Source: Candidatus Methylophosphatis haderslevensis
Lineage (GTDB): Bacteria; Pseudomonadota; Gammaproteobacteria; Burkholderiales; Rhodocyclaceae
Direction of reading: 5' to 3'
Assembly (NCBI GenBank): GCA_016711925.1
Contig: JADJSA010000001.1
Coordinates: 310,001 to 374,000, forward strand
Length of the DNA: 64,000 nucleotides
Every line of letters begins with the position of its first letter. Position 1 is the stretch's first letter. Position numbers and translations under genes: made by a program. Shown piece after piece: positions 7,855 through 16,515 of the stretch. The notes under the pieces are model-generated. The model searched no databases. It was not told the DNA's origin and was given only the letters and a program-made list of their open reading frames with translations.

Positions 7855-8772
7855 TTGAAAGTTCGCATTCTCGGTTCCGGCGCCGGTGGCGGCTTCCCGC
7901 AGTGGAACTGCAATTGCCCGATGTGCGATGGCCTGCGCAAGGGCAGCATCCGCGCCAGCGCGCGCACGCAGTCGTCGATTACCGTCAGCGGCGACGGCGA
8001 AAACTGGCTGCTGTTCAACGCCTCGCCAGACGTGCTGCAGCAGTTGCGCAGCTTTCCGGCGCTGCAGCCGGCACGCGCGCTGCGCGACACAGCGATCCGC
8101 GCCATCGTGCTGATCGACGCGCAGATCGACCACACCACCGGGCTCTACATGCTGCGCGAACATCGGCAGCCGCACGAGATCTGGTGCAGCGGACTGGTGC
8201 GAGAGGATCTGACCGCCGGCAACCCGTTGTTCAAGGTGCTCGGCCACTACAGCGGACTCAACTGGCACGACATTCCGCTCGGCGGCCGGGGTTTTGAGAT
8301 TCCCGGCATCGCCGGGCTGTACTTCACCGCGCTGCCGCTGATCTCCAATGCGCCGCCCTACTCGCCGCATCGCGACAACCCGCAGCCCGGCGACAACATC
8401 GGCGTCACCATCACCGACAGCCGCAACGGCCGCAAGCTGTTCTACGCGCCGGGCCTCGGCCGGATGGAGGAGCACGTCTGGGAAGCGATGAAGTCGGCCG
8501 ACTGCGTGCTGGTGGACGGCACGCTGTGGACCGACGACGAAATGATCCGCCTCGGCGCCTCGAAGAAAACCTCGCGCGACATGGGCCACATGCCGCAAAG
8601 CGGCGACGGCGGAATGATCGAGTGGCTGGACAAACTGCCCGCCACCACGCGCAAGATCCTCATCCACATCAACAACACCAACCCGATCCTCGACGAGGAC
8701 AGCCCGCAGCGCGCCGAACTCGCCGCACACGGAATCGAAGTCTCGTTCGACGGCATGGATATAGCGCTGTGA
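7855..8772 (+). CDS. pqqB: PqqB, metallo-beta-lactamase-fold PQQ biosynthesis enzyme
   Basis: This is a 305-residue protein of normal length. It begins MKVRILGSGAGGGFPQWNCN and has the structural zinc cysteines C19, C21 and C24 (CNCPMC). The IDAQIDHTTGLYMLREH block corresponds to the metal-binding region of the metallo-hydrolase fold. PqqB is thought to hydroxylate the tyrosine part of the cross-linked intermediate. The start codon is TTG; GAGAGG eight bases upstream and the exact family N-terminus decide it. A 106-base gap without a gene separates it from pqqC. Confidence 0.93.
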   Translation: MKVRILGSGAGGGFPQWNCNCPMCDGLRKGSIRASARTQSSITVSGDGENWLLFNASPDVLQQLRSFPALQPARALRDTAIRAIVLIDAQIDHTTGLYMLREHRQPHEIWCSGLVREDLTAGNPLFKVLGHYSGLNWHDIPLGGRGFEIPGIAGLYFTALPLISNAPPYSPHRDNPQPGDNIGVTITDSRNGRKLFYAPGLGRMEEHVWEAMKSADCVLVDGTLWTDDEMIRLGASKKTSRDMGHMPQSGDGGMIEWLDKLPATTRKILIHINNTNPILDEDSPQRAELAAHGIEVSFDGMDIAL

Positions 8773-8878
8773 GCCACCGAGCAGGGGCCACGCGAAGCGG
8801 GGATGCGAGCAAGGCGACCGGCGCCGGCCGCCGACACCGCGAACCTTTGAACACAAGCTACCGCCCGGAGGCGGCGTT

Positions 8879-9634
8879 ATGACGCACCTGGCGATGATGA
8901 ACGACACCCGCCCGCCGATGCCGGCCGACGAATTCGAGGCCAGGCTGCGCGACAAGGGCACCAGCTACCACATCCATCATCCGTTCCACGTGATGATGGC
9001 CGAGGGCAAACTCACGCAGAAGCAGTTGCAGGGCTGGGTGGCGAACCGTTTCTACTACCAGATCGCGATTCCCGTGAAGGACGCGGCGATCCTGTCCAAC
9101 TGCCCGGACCGCGAAATCCGTCGCGAGTGGATCCAGCGCATTCTCGATCACGACGGTTTCCGGATCGGCGGCATCGACGATGCCGGCGGCATCGAGGCCT
9201 GGATACGCCTGGGCGAAGCGGTCGGCCTGACACGCGAGGATGTGACCTCGCTGCGCCATCTCGCGCCGGCTGCGCGCTTCGCGGTGGATGCCTACATCAA
9301 CTTCGCGCGCCGCCAGCCGTGGCAGGAAGCCATCGCCTCCAGCCTGACCGAACTGTTCGCGCCGCACATCCACCAGCAGCGCATCGAGACCTGGCCGGAG
9401 AAGTATCCGTGGGTCAAGACCGAGGGCCTGCAGTACTTCAAAAACCGTCTGACGCAGGCGCGGCGCGACGTGCAGCACGGCCTCAGGTTCACGCTCGACT
9501 ACTTCAGCCAGAGCCGCGCGATGCAGGAACGCGCGCTCGACATCCTGCAGTTCAAGCTCGACGTGCTGTGGGCGCTGGCCGATGCAATCATGCTCCAGCA
9601 ATGCGACATCGAAATCAGGGGGCCGAAACCGTGA
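8879..9634 (+). CDS. pqqC: PqqC, pyrroloquinoline-quinone synthase
   Basis: This 251-residue all-helical oxidase catalyses the last ring closure and eight-electron oxidation of AHQQ to PQQ without metal or cofactor. Family blocks are visible: KGTSYHIHHPFHVMMAEG with the active-site Tyr/His cluster, GWVANRFYYQIAIPVKDAAI, ILDHDG and FFAPHIH-like ELFAPHIHQQRIE. The start ATG has GGAGG upstream. Its stop overlaps the pqqD start by 4 bases (GTGA), so the two are translationally coupled. Confidence 0.94.
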   Translation: MTHLAMMNDTRPPMPADEFEARLRDKGTSYHIHHPFHVMMAEGKLTQKQLQGWVANRFYYQIAIPVKDAAILSNCPDREIRREWIQRILDHDGFRIGGIDDAGGIEAWIRLGEAVGLTREDVTSLRHLAPAARFAVDAYINFARRQPWQEAIASSLTELFAPHIHQQRIETWPEKYPWVKTEGLQYFKNRLTQARRDVQHGLRFTLDYFSQSRAMQERALDILQFKLDVLWALADAIMLQQCDIEIRGPKP

Positions 9635-9915
9635 GCGACGCAGCCGTGGGCACGACACTCGACGCGAAGCCGCGCGTCTCCAGGCAGTTCCGGCTGCAGT
9701 GGGAAGAGGTGCAGCAATCGTGGGTTCTGCTCTACCCCGAGGGCATGGTCAGGCTCAACCGCAGCGCCGGCGAGATCATGAAGCGCAGCGACGGCATCGC
9801 CACCGTGCAGGAGATCGTCGCCGACCTGGAACGCAGCTTCGGCGCCGAGGGTCTGACCCATGACGTGCTCGGATTCATCGACCTGGCGAAGAAGCAGCGC
9901 TGGATCGAAGTTTGA
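9631..9915 (+). CDS. pqqD: PqqD, peptide chaperone of PQQ biosynthesis
   Basis: This is a 94-residue protein beginning at GTG 9631, inside the pqqC stop. It carries the typical RRE-fold features: RQFRLQWEEVQQSWVLLYPE, then MVRLNRSAGEIMKRSDG and a C-terminal helix ending RWIEV. PqqD binds the PqqA peptide and presents it to the radical-SAM enzyme PqqE. Here it is separated from pqqE by about 250 bases of repeats, unlike the usual tight pqqD-pqqE junction. The 5' end is AVGTTLDAKPRVS, a normal N-terminus. Confidence 0.93.
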   Translation: MSDAAVGTTLDAKPRVSRQFRLQWEEVQQSWVLLYPEGMVRLNRSAGEIMKRSDGIATVQEIVADLERSFGAEGLTHDVLGFIDLAKKQRWIEV

Positions 9916-9959
9916 ATCGGCCATGTCCAAGCACCGTTTGCCAACACCGTTTCCTGACA

Positions 9960-10122
9960 CCGTTCGTCCTGAGCGTAGCGCGAATGCGCGCAGGGGCAGC
10001 ACTTCGGGCGCTTCGACTTCAGCCCGGCGAAACCCGCCGGGCCTACGCTCAGCACGAACGGTAATTTGGAAAGTGGACGATTCACAAGTCCGCTCGTCCT
10101 GAGCGTAGCGCGAATGCGCGAA
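9960..10122. repeat. Repeat cluster between pqqD and pqqE
   Basis: The unit CGTCCTGAGCGTAGCGCGAA occurs twice in direct orientation (about 9960-9990 and 10093-10120). Part of it occurs once inverted (CCTACGCTCAGCACGAACGG, 10042-10061). A GCCCGGCG/CGCCGGGC stem lies between them. This is typical of REP-type intergenic repeats and unrelated to the CCGCATGGATAGG family found elsewhere in the window. Confidence 0.75.
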
Positions 10123-10163
10123 GTTGAAGGATCGGCGCACGACGGCAAGGAGACAGCCCCGCA

Positions 10164-11345
10164 ATGAACACACCGCAAACGTCGCAGACCACCCCCCAAA
10201 TCGGCCCACCCCTCTGGCTGCTCGCCGAGATCACCTACCGCTGCCCGCTGCATTGCGTGTTCTGCTACAACCCGACCGACTTTGCCAAGACCGCCGTCGA
10301 CAACGAACTCTCCACCGACGACTGGTTGCGCGTGCTGCGCGAAGCGCGCGCCGCCGGCAGCGTGCAATGCGGCTTTTCCGGCGGCGAACCGCTGCTGCGC
10401 GACGACCTCGAAATCCTGGTTGCGGAAGCGCACCGGCTCGGCTTCTACACCAACCTGCTCACCTCTGGCGTCGGCTTGACCGAAACCCGCATCGCCAGAC
10501 TGAAGCAGGCCGGGCTGGCCCACATCCAGCTTTCGTTCCAGGATTCCACCAAGGAACTCAACGACTTTCTCTCGCACACCAGAACCTTTGAACTCAAGCA
10601 GCATGTCGCGCACCTGATCAAGTCGAACGGCTGGCCGATGGTGTTGAACTGCGTGATCCATCGCCTCAACATCGACTACATCGACAAGATCATCGAGATG
10701 GCGGTGGAACTCGGCGCCGAGTATCTCGAACTCGCCAACAACCAGTACTACTCGTGGGCGCTGGTCAATCGCGACCAACTGCTGCCCTCGCGCGAGCAAC
10801 TGCAGCGCGCCGAGCGCATCACCAATGAATATCGGGAGAAGTTCGGCGACAGGATCCGCATGTTCTTCGTCGTGCCCGACTACTACGAAACCCGCCCGAA
10901 GAAGTGCATGAACGGCTGGGGCAACGTGTTCCTCACCGTCACGCCGGACGGCACCGCGCTGCCCTGCCACACCGCGAAGATGCTGCCGGGATTGCGCTTC
11001 CCGAACGTGCGCGAGATGAACGTCAAGGACATCTGGTTCGATTCCGAAGGCTTCAACCGCTACCGCGGCGACGGCTGGATGAAGGATCCCTGCCGCACCT
11101 GTCCGGAGAAGGAAAACGATCTCGGCGGCTGCCGCTGCCAAGCCTGCATGCTGACCGGCGACCCCGCCAACGCCGACCCGGTGTGCGGCAAATCCGCAAT
11201 GCGTGGCGAGATCGAGAAGGCGATCGCCTACGCGCAGATTCCCGACGCCGAGCGCACGACGGTCAAGCCGCTGATCTTCCGCGATCCGAAAGAATCGCGC
11301 CGGCTGATCGAGGAAGGGACCGCCGCCGAACGCCAACCGGCCTGA
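10164..11345 (+). CDS. pqqE: PqqE, radical SAM cross-linking enzyme
   Basis: This 393-residue protein has the radical-SAM cluster motif C27-x3-C31-x2-C34 (CPLHCVFC) near the N-terminus. A C-terminal SPASM region carries two auxiliary clusters (CMNGWGNVF..., CHTAKM, CRTCPEKENDLGGCRCQACM, VCGKS). It forms the C-C bond between Glu16 and Tyr20 of PqqA, with PqqD presenting the peptide. The start has AAGGAG upstream. It is separated from pqqD by a repeat cluster, so it may depend on read-through or a promoter within that gap. A dispersed repeat follows the stop. Confidence 0.95.
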   Translation: MNTPQTSQTTPQIGPPLWLLAEITYRCPLHCVFCYNPTDFAKTAVDNELSTDDWLRVLREARAAGSVQCGFSGGEPLLRDDLEILVAEAHRLGFYTNLLTSGVGLTETRIARLKQAGLAHIQLSFQDSTKELNDFLSHTRTFELKQHVAHLIKSNGWPMVLNCVIHRLNIDYIDKIIEMAVELGAEYLELANNQYYSWALVNRDQLLPSREQLQRAERITNEYREKFGDRIRMFFVVPDYYETRPKKCMNGWGNVFLTVTPDGTALPCHTAKMLPGLRFPNVREMNVKDIWFDSEGFNRYRGDGWMKDPCRTCPEKENDLGGCRCQACMLTGDPANADPVCGKSAMRGEIEKAIAYAQIPDAERTTVKPLIFRDPKESRRLIEEGTAAERQPA

Positions 11346-11808
11346 GCGCAGGCCCGGCCACTCGCCCGCAGGTCAATCGGCCTGCAAGCCGCATGGATAG
11401 GCGCTCCCACGGCATGCCATGCCACGAGCGCCATTCCACGCGGATCTCGGGCATGCCACGCTGCAGAACGCGTATCCATAAGGCTTCCGTGGCCTATGGG
11501 CGGTCGCCACCGCGTAGCTTGCATTGACGGCGCCACTACGGCCGCCAAGATCGCCCGGGGCAGATGGAGATTCCATTACTCGGGCGGGAAGGATTCGTCC
11601 TCAATTCTGAGAACGGGCGCGGCATCGCTCTTGACTGGTCACCCTCGCCGTGAAACCGGACGAACGCGACCATGCGCAGTGATCGAATCAAAGCGCGCTT
11701 GCGCAAGGACGGGCCGAACTGACAAGGGTTTCAGGCTCGGATCGAATCCGGCAAGGATCGTCCCTGCCGGCGCAGTATTCGACCAAGGCGCCTTCTACCA
11801 GCACTTCA
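11346..11808. other. Non-coding interval after pqqE
   Basis: This interval holds one full copy of the dispersed palindrome (11379-11480). The remaining ~330 bases show no gene, RNA or clear terminator that can be supported. Confidence 0.6.
11379..11480. repeat. REPIN-like repeat, copy 3
   Basis: The left arm is GCCTGCAAGCCGCATGGATA plus GGCGCT; the right arm is GAGCGCCATTCCACGCGGAT. It is nearly identical to copy 4 at 19527-19605 and in the same orientation. The two bracket the accessory segment of the window. Confidence 0.75.
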
Positions 11809-12693
11809 TCATATGCCGTTGAATTTGGCGGATCGAAAGGCGTCCTTCTTGTACCAGTCGTGCCGCTGGACCGCGCTCTCGAGGGCCTGGATCTCGATTC
11901 CCAGGTCGCTCATTTTTTTCCCGGCGGCCAGGGCTTGCGCAATCGCAAAGGCGCAAAAGAAGACTTGCTGACTCGGGCCGCCCTCGTCGCTCAGCCCGCT
12001 GCCCGAGGCCGCCAGCATGAACATCGTCTGTGCCAGGAAGGCGGCGGTTTCCGATTGATAGACCAGGAACCCGGAACCTGCCTTGTCCAGCGCGGCATGA
12101 ACGACCTCGTGCACGATCAGCGATTTGCGGGTGTTGCCGGCGGCCGACTCCCACGGCAAGAACAGCGCATCCTGCAAATGGTCGTACTCGCCATGATCGA
12201 GCGTGGTATCCACGGCTACCCGTATGCGGTTGTCGATGATGGCGTTTGCCACGCTGCGATATGTGCCGACATTGATGGACCGGCCGGAATAGACGAATTG
12301 AGCCTTGTACAGCGCGGGGTGGCCGAGGGTATCCAGAACCCAGGCACGCGCCGTGGCGTTCTCGCCCGGGACGGAGGGTTTCGCAGGTGGCCCTCCGGGC
12401 TTCCAGGTCTTCGGCGGAATGTAGATCAGGCCGGGAATGTCCGCACTTGAGAAGCGGAAATTCTTTCCATCTGGCGTTTCCGTGCGGCAACCCACGTAGG
12501 TACTGAGAAACCAGTTGATCTCGCGCGGGTTCGTGGTCTCGAAATTGAAGAGGATGATGTCCAGAGGATTCTCGCGATAATAGCGGCTTGCCAGGTTGCC
12601 CCAGTTGTCGGCGGTTTGCACGCGGTGGAAAGACTGGTAGCCGACCGGCGGGAAGGACTTCGGAAATTTCTTGGGAATGTCCATGTGTGCCAT
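11809..12693 (-). CDS. LysM-like domain protein with zincin (HEVVH) motif, unknown function
   Basis: This is a 294-residue protein with no signal peptide. Residues ~20-95 resemble a LysM-type repeat (ADNWGNLASRYYRENP, then ADIPGLIYIPP). The second half holds a metallopeptidase signature, H195-E-V-V-H199 (SLIVHEVVHAALDKAG), with a likely third ligand at E215 in SETAAFLAQ. The start at 12693 is supported by GAGGTGAG six bases upstream. A LysM-like module joined to a zincin without a leader is reminiscent of secreted effectors delivered by contractile systems. No such machinery is in the window, so that is only a suggestion. The gene stands alone at the edge of the accessory segment. Confidence 0.7.
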   Translation of the reverse strand: MAHMDIPKKFPKSFPPVGYQSFHRVQTADNWGNLASRYYRENPLDIILFNFETTNPREINWFLSTYVGCRTETPDGKNFRFSSADIPGLIYIPPKTWKPGGPPAKPSVPGENATARAWVLDTLGHPALYKAQFVYSGRSINVGTYRSVANAIIDNRIRVAVDTTLDHGEYDHLQDALFLPWESAAGNTRKSLIVHEVVHAALDKAGSGFLVYQSETAAFLAQTMFMLAASGSGLSDEGGPSQQVFFCAFAIAQALAAGKKMSDLGIEIQALESAVQRHDWYKKDAFRSAKFNGI

Positions 12694-13260
12694 ATCTCAC
12701 CTCGCGGTTTCGACGCGGCGCAAGCCGGGTCGCGCGACAAGTGCAAGCTTGCGGTCTCGGACAACGCTGGATATGCACGATTTCCACATTGGATTCTCCC
12801 GGCGGAGTCGAGGCCAAGAAAACTGGTTGCTTGACCAGGTCCAAATCGTCTGAGTTCGCCCACCTTATTCGCGGCCTGCCTCGGAGCCATTGCGACGGTA
12901 TGAGAATATGCGCGGTTTGCCCCGAAGAAAATCCGTCGGAAGTCGCGGACGAGAGCCATAGACTCGGCCCGATGGCGCAGTTCCGGTGCTTCTCTCCGTC
13001 GTCTGGGGGACATCCGAAAGTCTGCCGGGGCAGCGCGCCGGCCGTTTCCACTGTTGGCAGGGATCAGTCAAGCGATCCGGTCAGAGTGCCGGGGTCACGT
13101 CTTGTTTTTCCCCTCTTCTCCGGTTGACGCCGGCATCGGCCGCACGCACGGGACGCGAATATCCCGGTGCCGGGTCCATCGTCGGAAGCGGGCGATTGCT
13201 TGCCGGGTGCCAGGCCGAACCCGGCGTGAGCAGGCGCTCTCCGGTAGTCGAGATGCCGTA
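12694..13260. other. Non-coding interval between the LysM-zincin and rpfF-like genes
   Basis: About 570 bases with no supportable gene on either strand. The open frames here have no ribosome binding site and no family resemblance. The promoter of the leftward LysM-zincin gene must lie at its left end. Confidence 0.55.
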
Positions 13261-14196
13261 CTAAGGGACCGGCTTCGCAGCGGTACGCTTCAGCATCACT
13301 TCTTGTGAACGGATGAGGCGTTCTATCAGTTTGATATCTGACGCATCCATCCGCATTGCCGTATCCACCCACGCGCGAATCGAGGCGTCCAATTCCGCCT
13401 CGGTCACAGGCTGATCGCGCATGCAATGATCGCGGCGCCCGTTCGGGTAACGATCTATCCAATCCTCGACCGCGGCGACGCCCTGGCCGTCCGGCACCAC
13501 CAGATCAACGCCGCCGAGCGCCATCATCTCGGCCGCCGAGTAGACCTTCTCCGAAAACACGATACGCTCGGCCTCTCTTGCGGGCATGCGGCGGGCGAGC
13601 AGGTTGAAAGCGCCCATGCCGGGAAAGAGGCTGAACTTGGTTTCGGGAAGCGCGAATTTTGCGGACTCCTCGGCCACCAGCCACTGGCTCGACAACGCGG
13701 ATTCAAAGCCCCCGCCGAGCGCCATGCCTTGAACCAAAGCAATCGTTGAGACCGTCCCGCCGTATGCCTTGGCGTGCTGCAAACAGATCTCGATGCAACT
13801 GCGGGCATAGCGGTATAGCGCCTCTGAATCCTGTTCTCGGGCACATTGCAAAAAGAACGGGAGATCGCCGCCCAGGTTGAATACGTTCGGTACGGCGGAC
13901 GCGTAGACCAGCCATTTCAGTTCGATCTCGCCATTGCTTGCCGAAACAACACCATGGCTCTCGGTCAAGCGGCGCTGCATGGCAAGCACTTCGTCGATGA
14001 AGCGGTGCGTGAACCGCGGGGCCGGTGTCGGATGGCAGCGCACCCAGAGCGTATGTCTGGCGCCATCGAAACTCAGGGAGAGTTGCGTTGCGCTGGCCCC
14101 CTGAAGCGCGGAGATACTGGGTGCTTTGGTGTCAGCAGGCATCAGAGTTTGCAACCAGGGTGGAATAAGACACAATGTCCGAGCGAAGGCCCGCAT
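13261..14196 (-). CDS. rpfF: RpfF-like DSF synthase (crotonase family)
   Basis: This 311-residue protein follows Xanthomonas RpfF along its length: VFNLGGDLPFF, STIALVQGMALGGGFESALS, FSLFPGMGAFNLLARR, VYSAAEMMALGGVDLVVPDG and RAWVDTAMRMDASDIKLIER. The two catalytic glutamates are present as E165 (GGFE) and E185 (LPE), with the 20-residue spacing of RpfF E141/E161. RpfF makes cis-2-unsaturated fatty acids (diffusible signal factors) from acyl-ACP by dehydration and thioester cleavage. A start at 14142 (MPADTK) is possible and gives 293 residues. The gene is divergent from an RpfC-like sensor only 35 bases away. No rpfB or rpfG is present. Confidence 0.88.
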   Translation of the reverse strand: MRAFARTLCLIPPWLQTLMPADTKAPSISALQGASATQLSLSFDGARHTLWVRCHPTPAPRFTHRFIDEVLAMQRRLTESHGVVSASNGEIELKWLVYASAVPNVFNLGGDLPFFLQCAREQDSEALYRYARSCIEICLQHAKAYGGTVSTIALVQGMALGGGFESALSSQWLVAEESAKFALPETKFSLFPGMGAFNLLARRMPAREAERIVFSEKVYSAAEMMALGGVDLVVPDGQGVAAVEDWIDRYPNGRRDHCMRDQPVTEAELDASIRAWVDTAMRMDASDIKLIERLIRSQEVMLKRTAAKPVP

Positions 14197-14231
14197 AGGA
14201 TATCAGCACCTGAATCTGGGGTTCGCCGAGA

Positions 14232-16376
14232 ATGCTTCGAGAAAAGCGCGAGTTGATGCGGCGGCACATTGCCCGCGAACGGGTCGCGTCTGTTTACCGG
14301 GGCACACCGCGAATCCTGTTTGTGACGGTTGTGGCCGGTGTCCTCATGTGGACAATGCTTGTGCGCATTGGACCGTCGTCGTGGGCACACATTTGGCTGA
14401 CAACCCTGCTTGGGATTTCCGGGGCGAGATTCGCCCTGGTCAAGGCGTGGAGCAACTATGGGGAGCGCGACGAGACCCATGAACGCTGGCGAGCGGCGTT
14501 CATCGCACTGACCTTCTCCGCCGGTTTGACATGGGGGTCGGTCGGCGTCTTCTTCTATTCTGACGCAAGTCCAGCGCAGCAGACCGTCATTGCCATCACC
14601 TTGATTGCGACGGCTTCAGTGGCGATGTACTCGCTCTACCCCCTCTTCGAGGCCTACGCGGCCATGGTCACGCCGGTGTTGCTGCCGTTTCTGGTAGCGC
14701 GGGCAACCCACGGCGACACCGAAGACATGTTCCTGGCCTTTGCCACACTGATATTCCTCGTGGTTGCCCTGACCAGTACGGCGAGGATGAGCAGTCGCTA
14801 TGGCCGGTGGGTCGCGGCCAGCGTGCAACTGAAGGGCTTGCGTCTCAGAGACAGGCGAGCGGCACTTGTGTCCGCGAACGCCGCGGAGTCGGGCAAAGAG
14901 TCAGTTCCTGGCCAACATGAGCCACGAGATTCGCACGCCGATGAACGGCATTGTCGCCGTGGCCGATCTGATGGAGCGCACGCCGCTGAACCCTGAGCAG
15001 ATGCGCTACCTTGGCGTGATGAGAGCGTCGTCCACGTCGCTCATCGGCATCATCGACGACGTGCTCGATCTCGCCAAGGTGGAAGCCGGGAAATTGCAGA
15101 TCGAGAGCGTTCCTTTCGATTTGTCGGAGACGATACGCAACGCCGTCGACATCTTCGAGGGACGCGCCAGGGAAAAGGGGCTGGAGTTGATCGTCCGGAT
15201 CGACCCTCGGCTGCCAAGGGCCATCAGCGGGGATCCCACGCGATTGACTCAGGTGGTCTCGAATCTGGTGAGCAATGCCATCAAGTTCACCGAGCTTGGC
15301 GTGGTGTCGGTAAGTTGCGCGGAACGAACGCAGGGCGACCAGCGCAAACTGCGGATCGAGGTCCGCGATACCGGGATCGGGATTTCGCCCGACGCGCTCA
15401 AGAGAGTCTTCTCGGCATTCGCGCAAGAGGATGAATCGATCACCCGGCGGTTCGGGGGAACCGGACTCGGCCTGACAATCTCGCACCAATTGGTAGAACT
15501 TATGGGGGGCACGCTCGACGTCATCAGCGTCCCTGGCCACGGGTCGACTTTCTGGTTCGAGCTGCCGCTGGTTGCACAGCCCGACATAGTCGCGGAGACT
15601 GCACCCACGGCAGAAACCTATTCCGGATCGATTCTGTTGGTCGAGGACAACGACGTCAATCGCTTCGTGGCCGGGTCCATGCTCAAGTGTCTGGGGTTTG
15701 TGGTGCATGATGCGGCCGACGGACAGGCAGCGGTAACGGCAGCCACGCAACGCCGGTTTGACCTCATTCTCATGGACATCCAAATGCCGGTTCTCGACGG
15801 CATTGCTGCTACGCGGCAGATCCGCGAGATGGAAAGGGAGAGGGGCCTCGCGCCAACCCCGATCCTTGCACTGAGCGCAAACGTGGTCGCTGAGTATCGA
15901 CACAACTGCACGCAAGCCGGGATGAACGGGTTTTTGAGCAAACCCTTCAGGAAAGGGACTTGCGGCGTGCGCTTGAAAAGTACCTGACGAAGGCCGCGTC
16001 GATCGAGCAAAGTGCGGACCCGGGCGTGGGACAGGAACCCGAAAAGGATGCAGCTTGCCCGGCGGTTCTAGATCCCGTCGGGCTGTCGGCATTGCGCTTT
16101 TCCATCGACGGCGTTCAGGACCGCGCGGAGGCTCGCCGACAGATCGAATCCGGGCTGCGCGACCTGAAGCTTGCTTACGATGTGCTTGCAGGCGGGGCGC
16201 TCGCTGATCGCGCGGCCGACGAGATATTGAGTGCCATGAGATTTCTATCCCAATACTTGCGCCTGTCCGGGTTGACGACGCTTTTGGACCAGGTCATCGG
16301 ACGCGGCGTGCCTTCAGAGTCCGATTTGGCGGCGCTCAAACGCCAGATCGACGCCAGCACGCAGAATCTTGCTTAG
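14232..16376 (+). pseudogene. rpfC: RpfC-like hybrid sensor kinase interrupted by two compensating frameshifts
   Basis: Frame A (14232 to ~14897) encodes about six transmembrane helices and the linker ANAAESGK. The frame then jumps one base (one extra base in AAAGAG near 14895-14900). It continues as SQFLANMSHEIRTPMNG, HisKA, an ATPase domain (NLVSNAIKFTE, DTGIGIS, GGTGLGL) and a receiver (ILLVEDNDVN, phospho-Asp in LILMDIQMP). Near 15954-15957 (AAAGGGAC) one base is missing and the original frame returns for ~138 further residues. The order of domains and the divergent rpfF identify an RpfC-type DSF receptor. The last region lacks the His-x2-Lys-Gly-type motif of an Hpt domain. Either the gene is decaying or these are two homopolymer-type sequence errors; the domains themselves look intact. 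Confidence 0.75.
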
Positions 16377-16434
16377 TACGCCGCGCGGACGCATGACGCA
16401 GTGCATCGATCTGTTTGGTGGTTTTTTGTTACAA

Positions 16435-16450
16435 CAACGGTTTACCGTTG
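16435..16450. promoter_or_regulatory. 16-bp inverted repeat upstream of the crotonase-like gene
   Basis: CAACGGT-TT-ACCGTTG is a perfect 7-bp dyad in an unusually AT-rich stretch, 65 bases before the ATG at 16516. An operator or promoter-overlapping site is an inference. Confidence 0.4.
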
Positions 16451-16515
16451 AATGTTACCTTAACTTCTGACAATCTGCCCGCGAGGGGTTCGTCCCTTTT
16501 TGCGCGGAGATTGTG

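Noticed and set aside
16483..16500. Short GGG/CCC hairpin with T-run before the crotonase-like gene
   Set aside because: The stem is only four pairs and lies within the leader; too weak to call a terminator.
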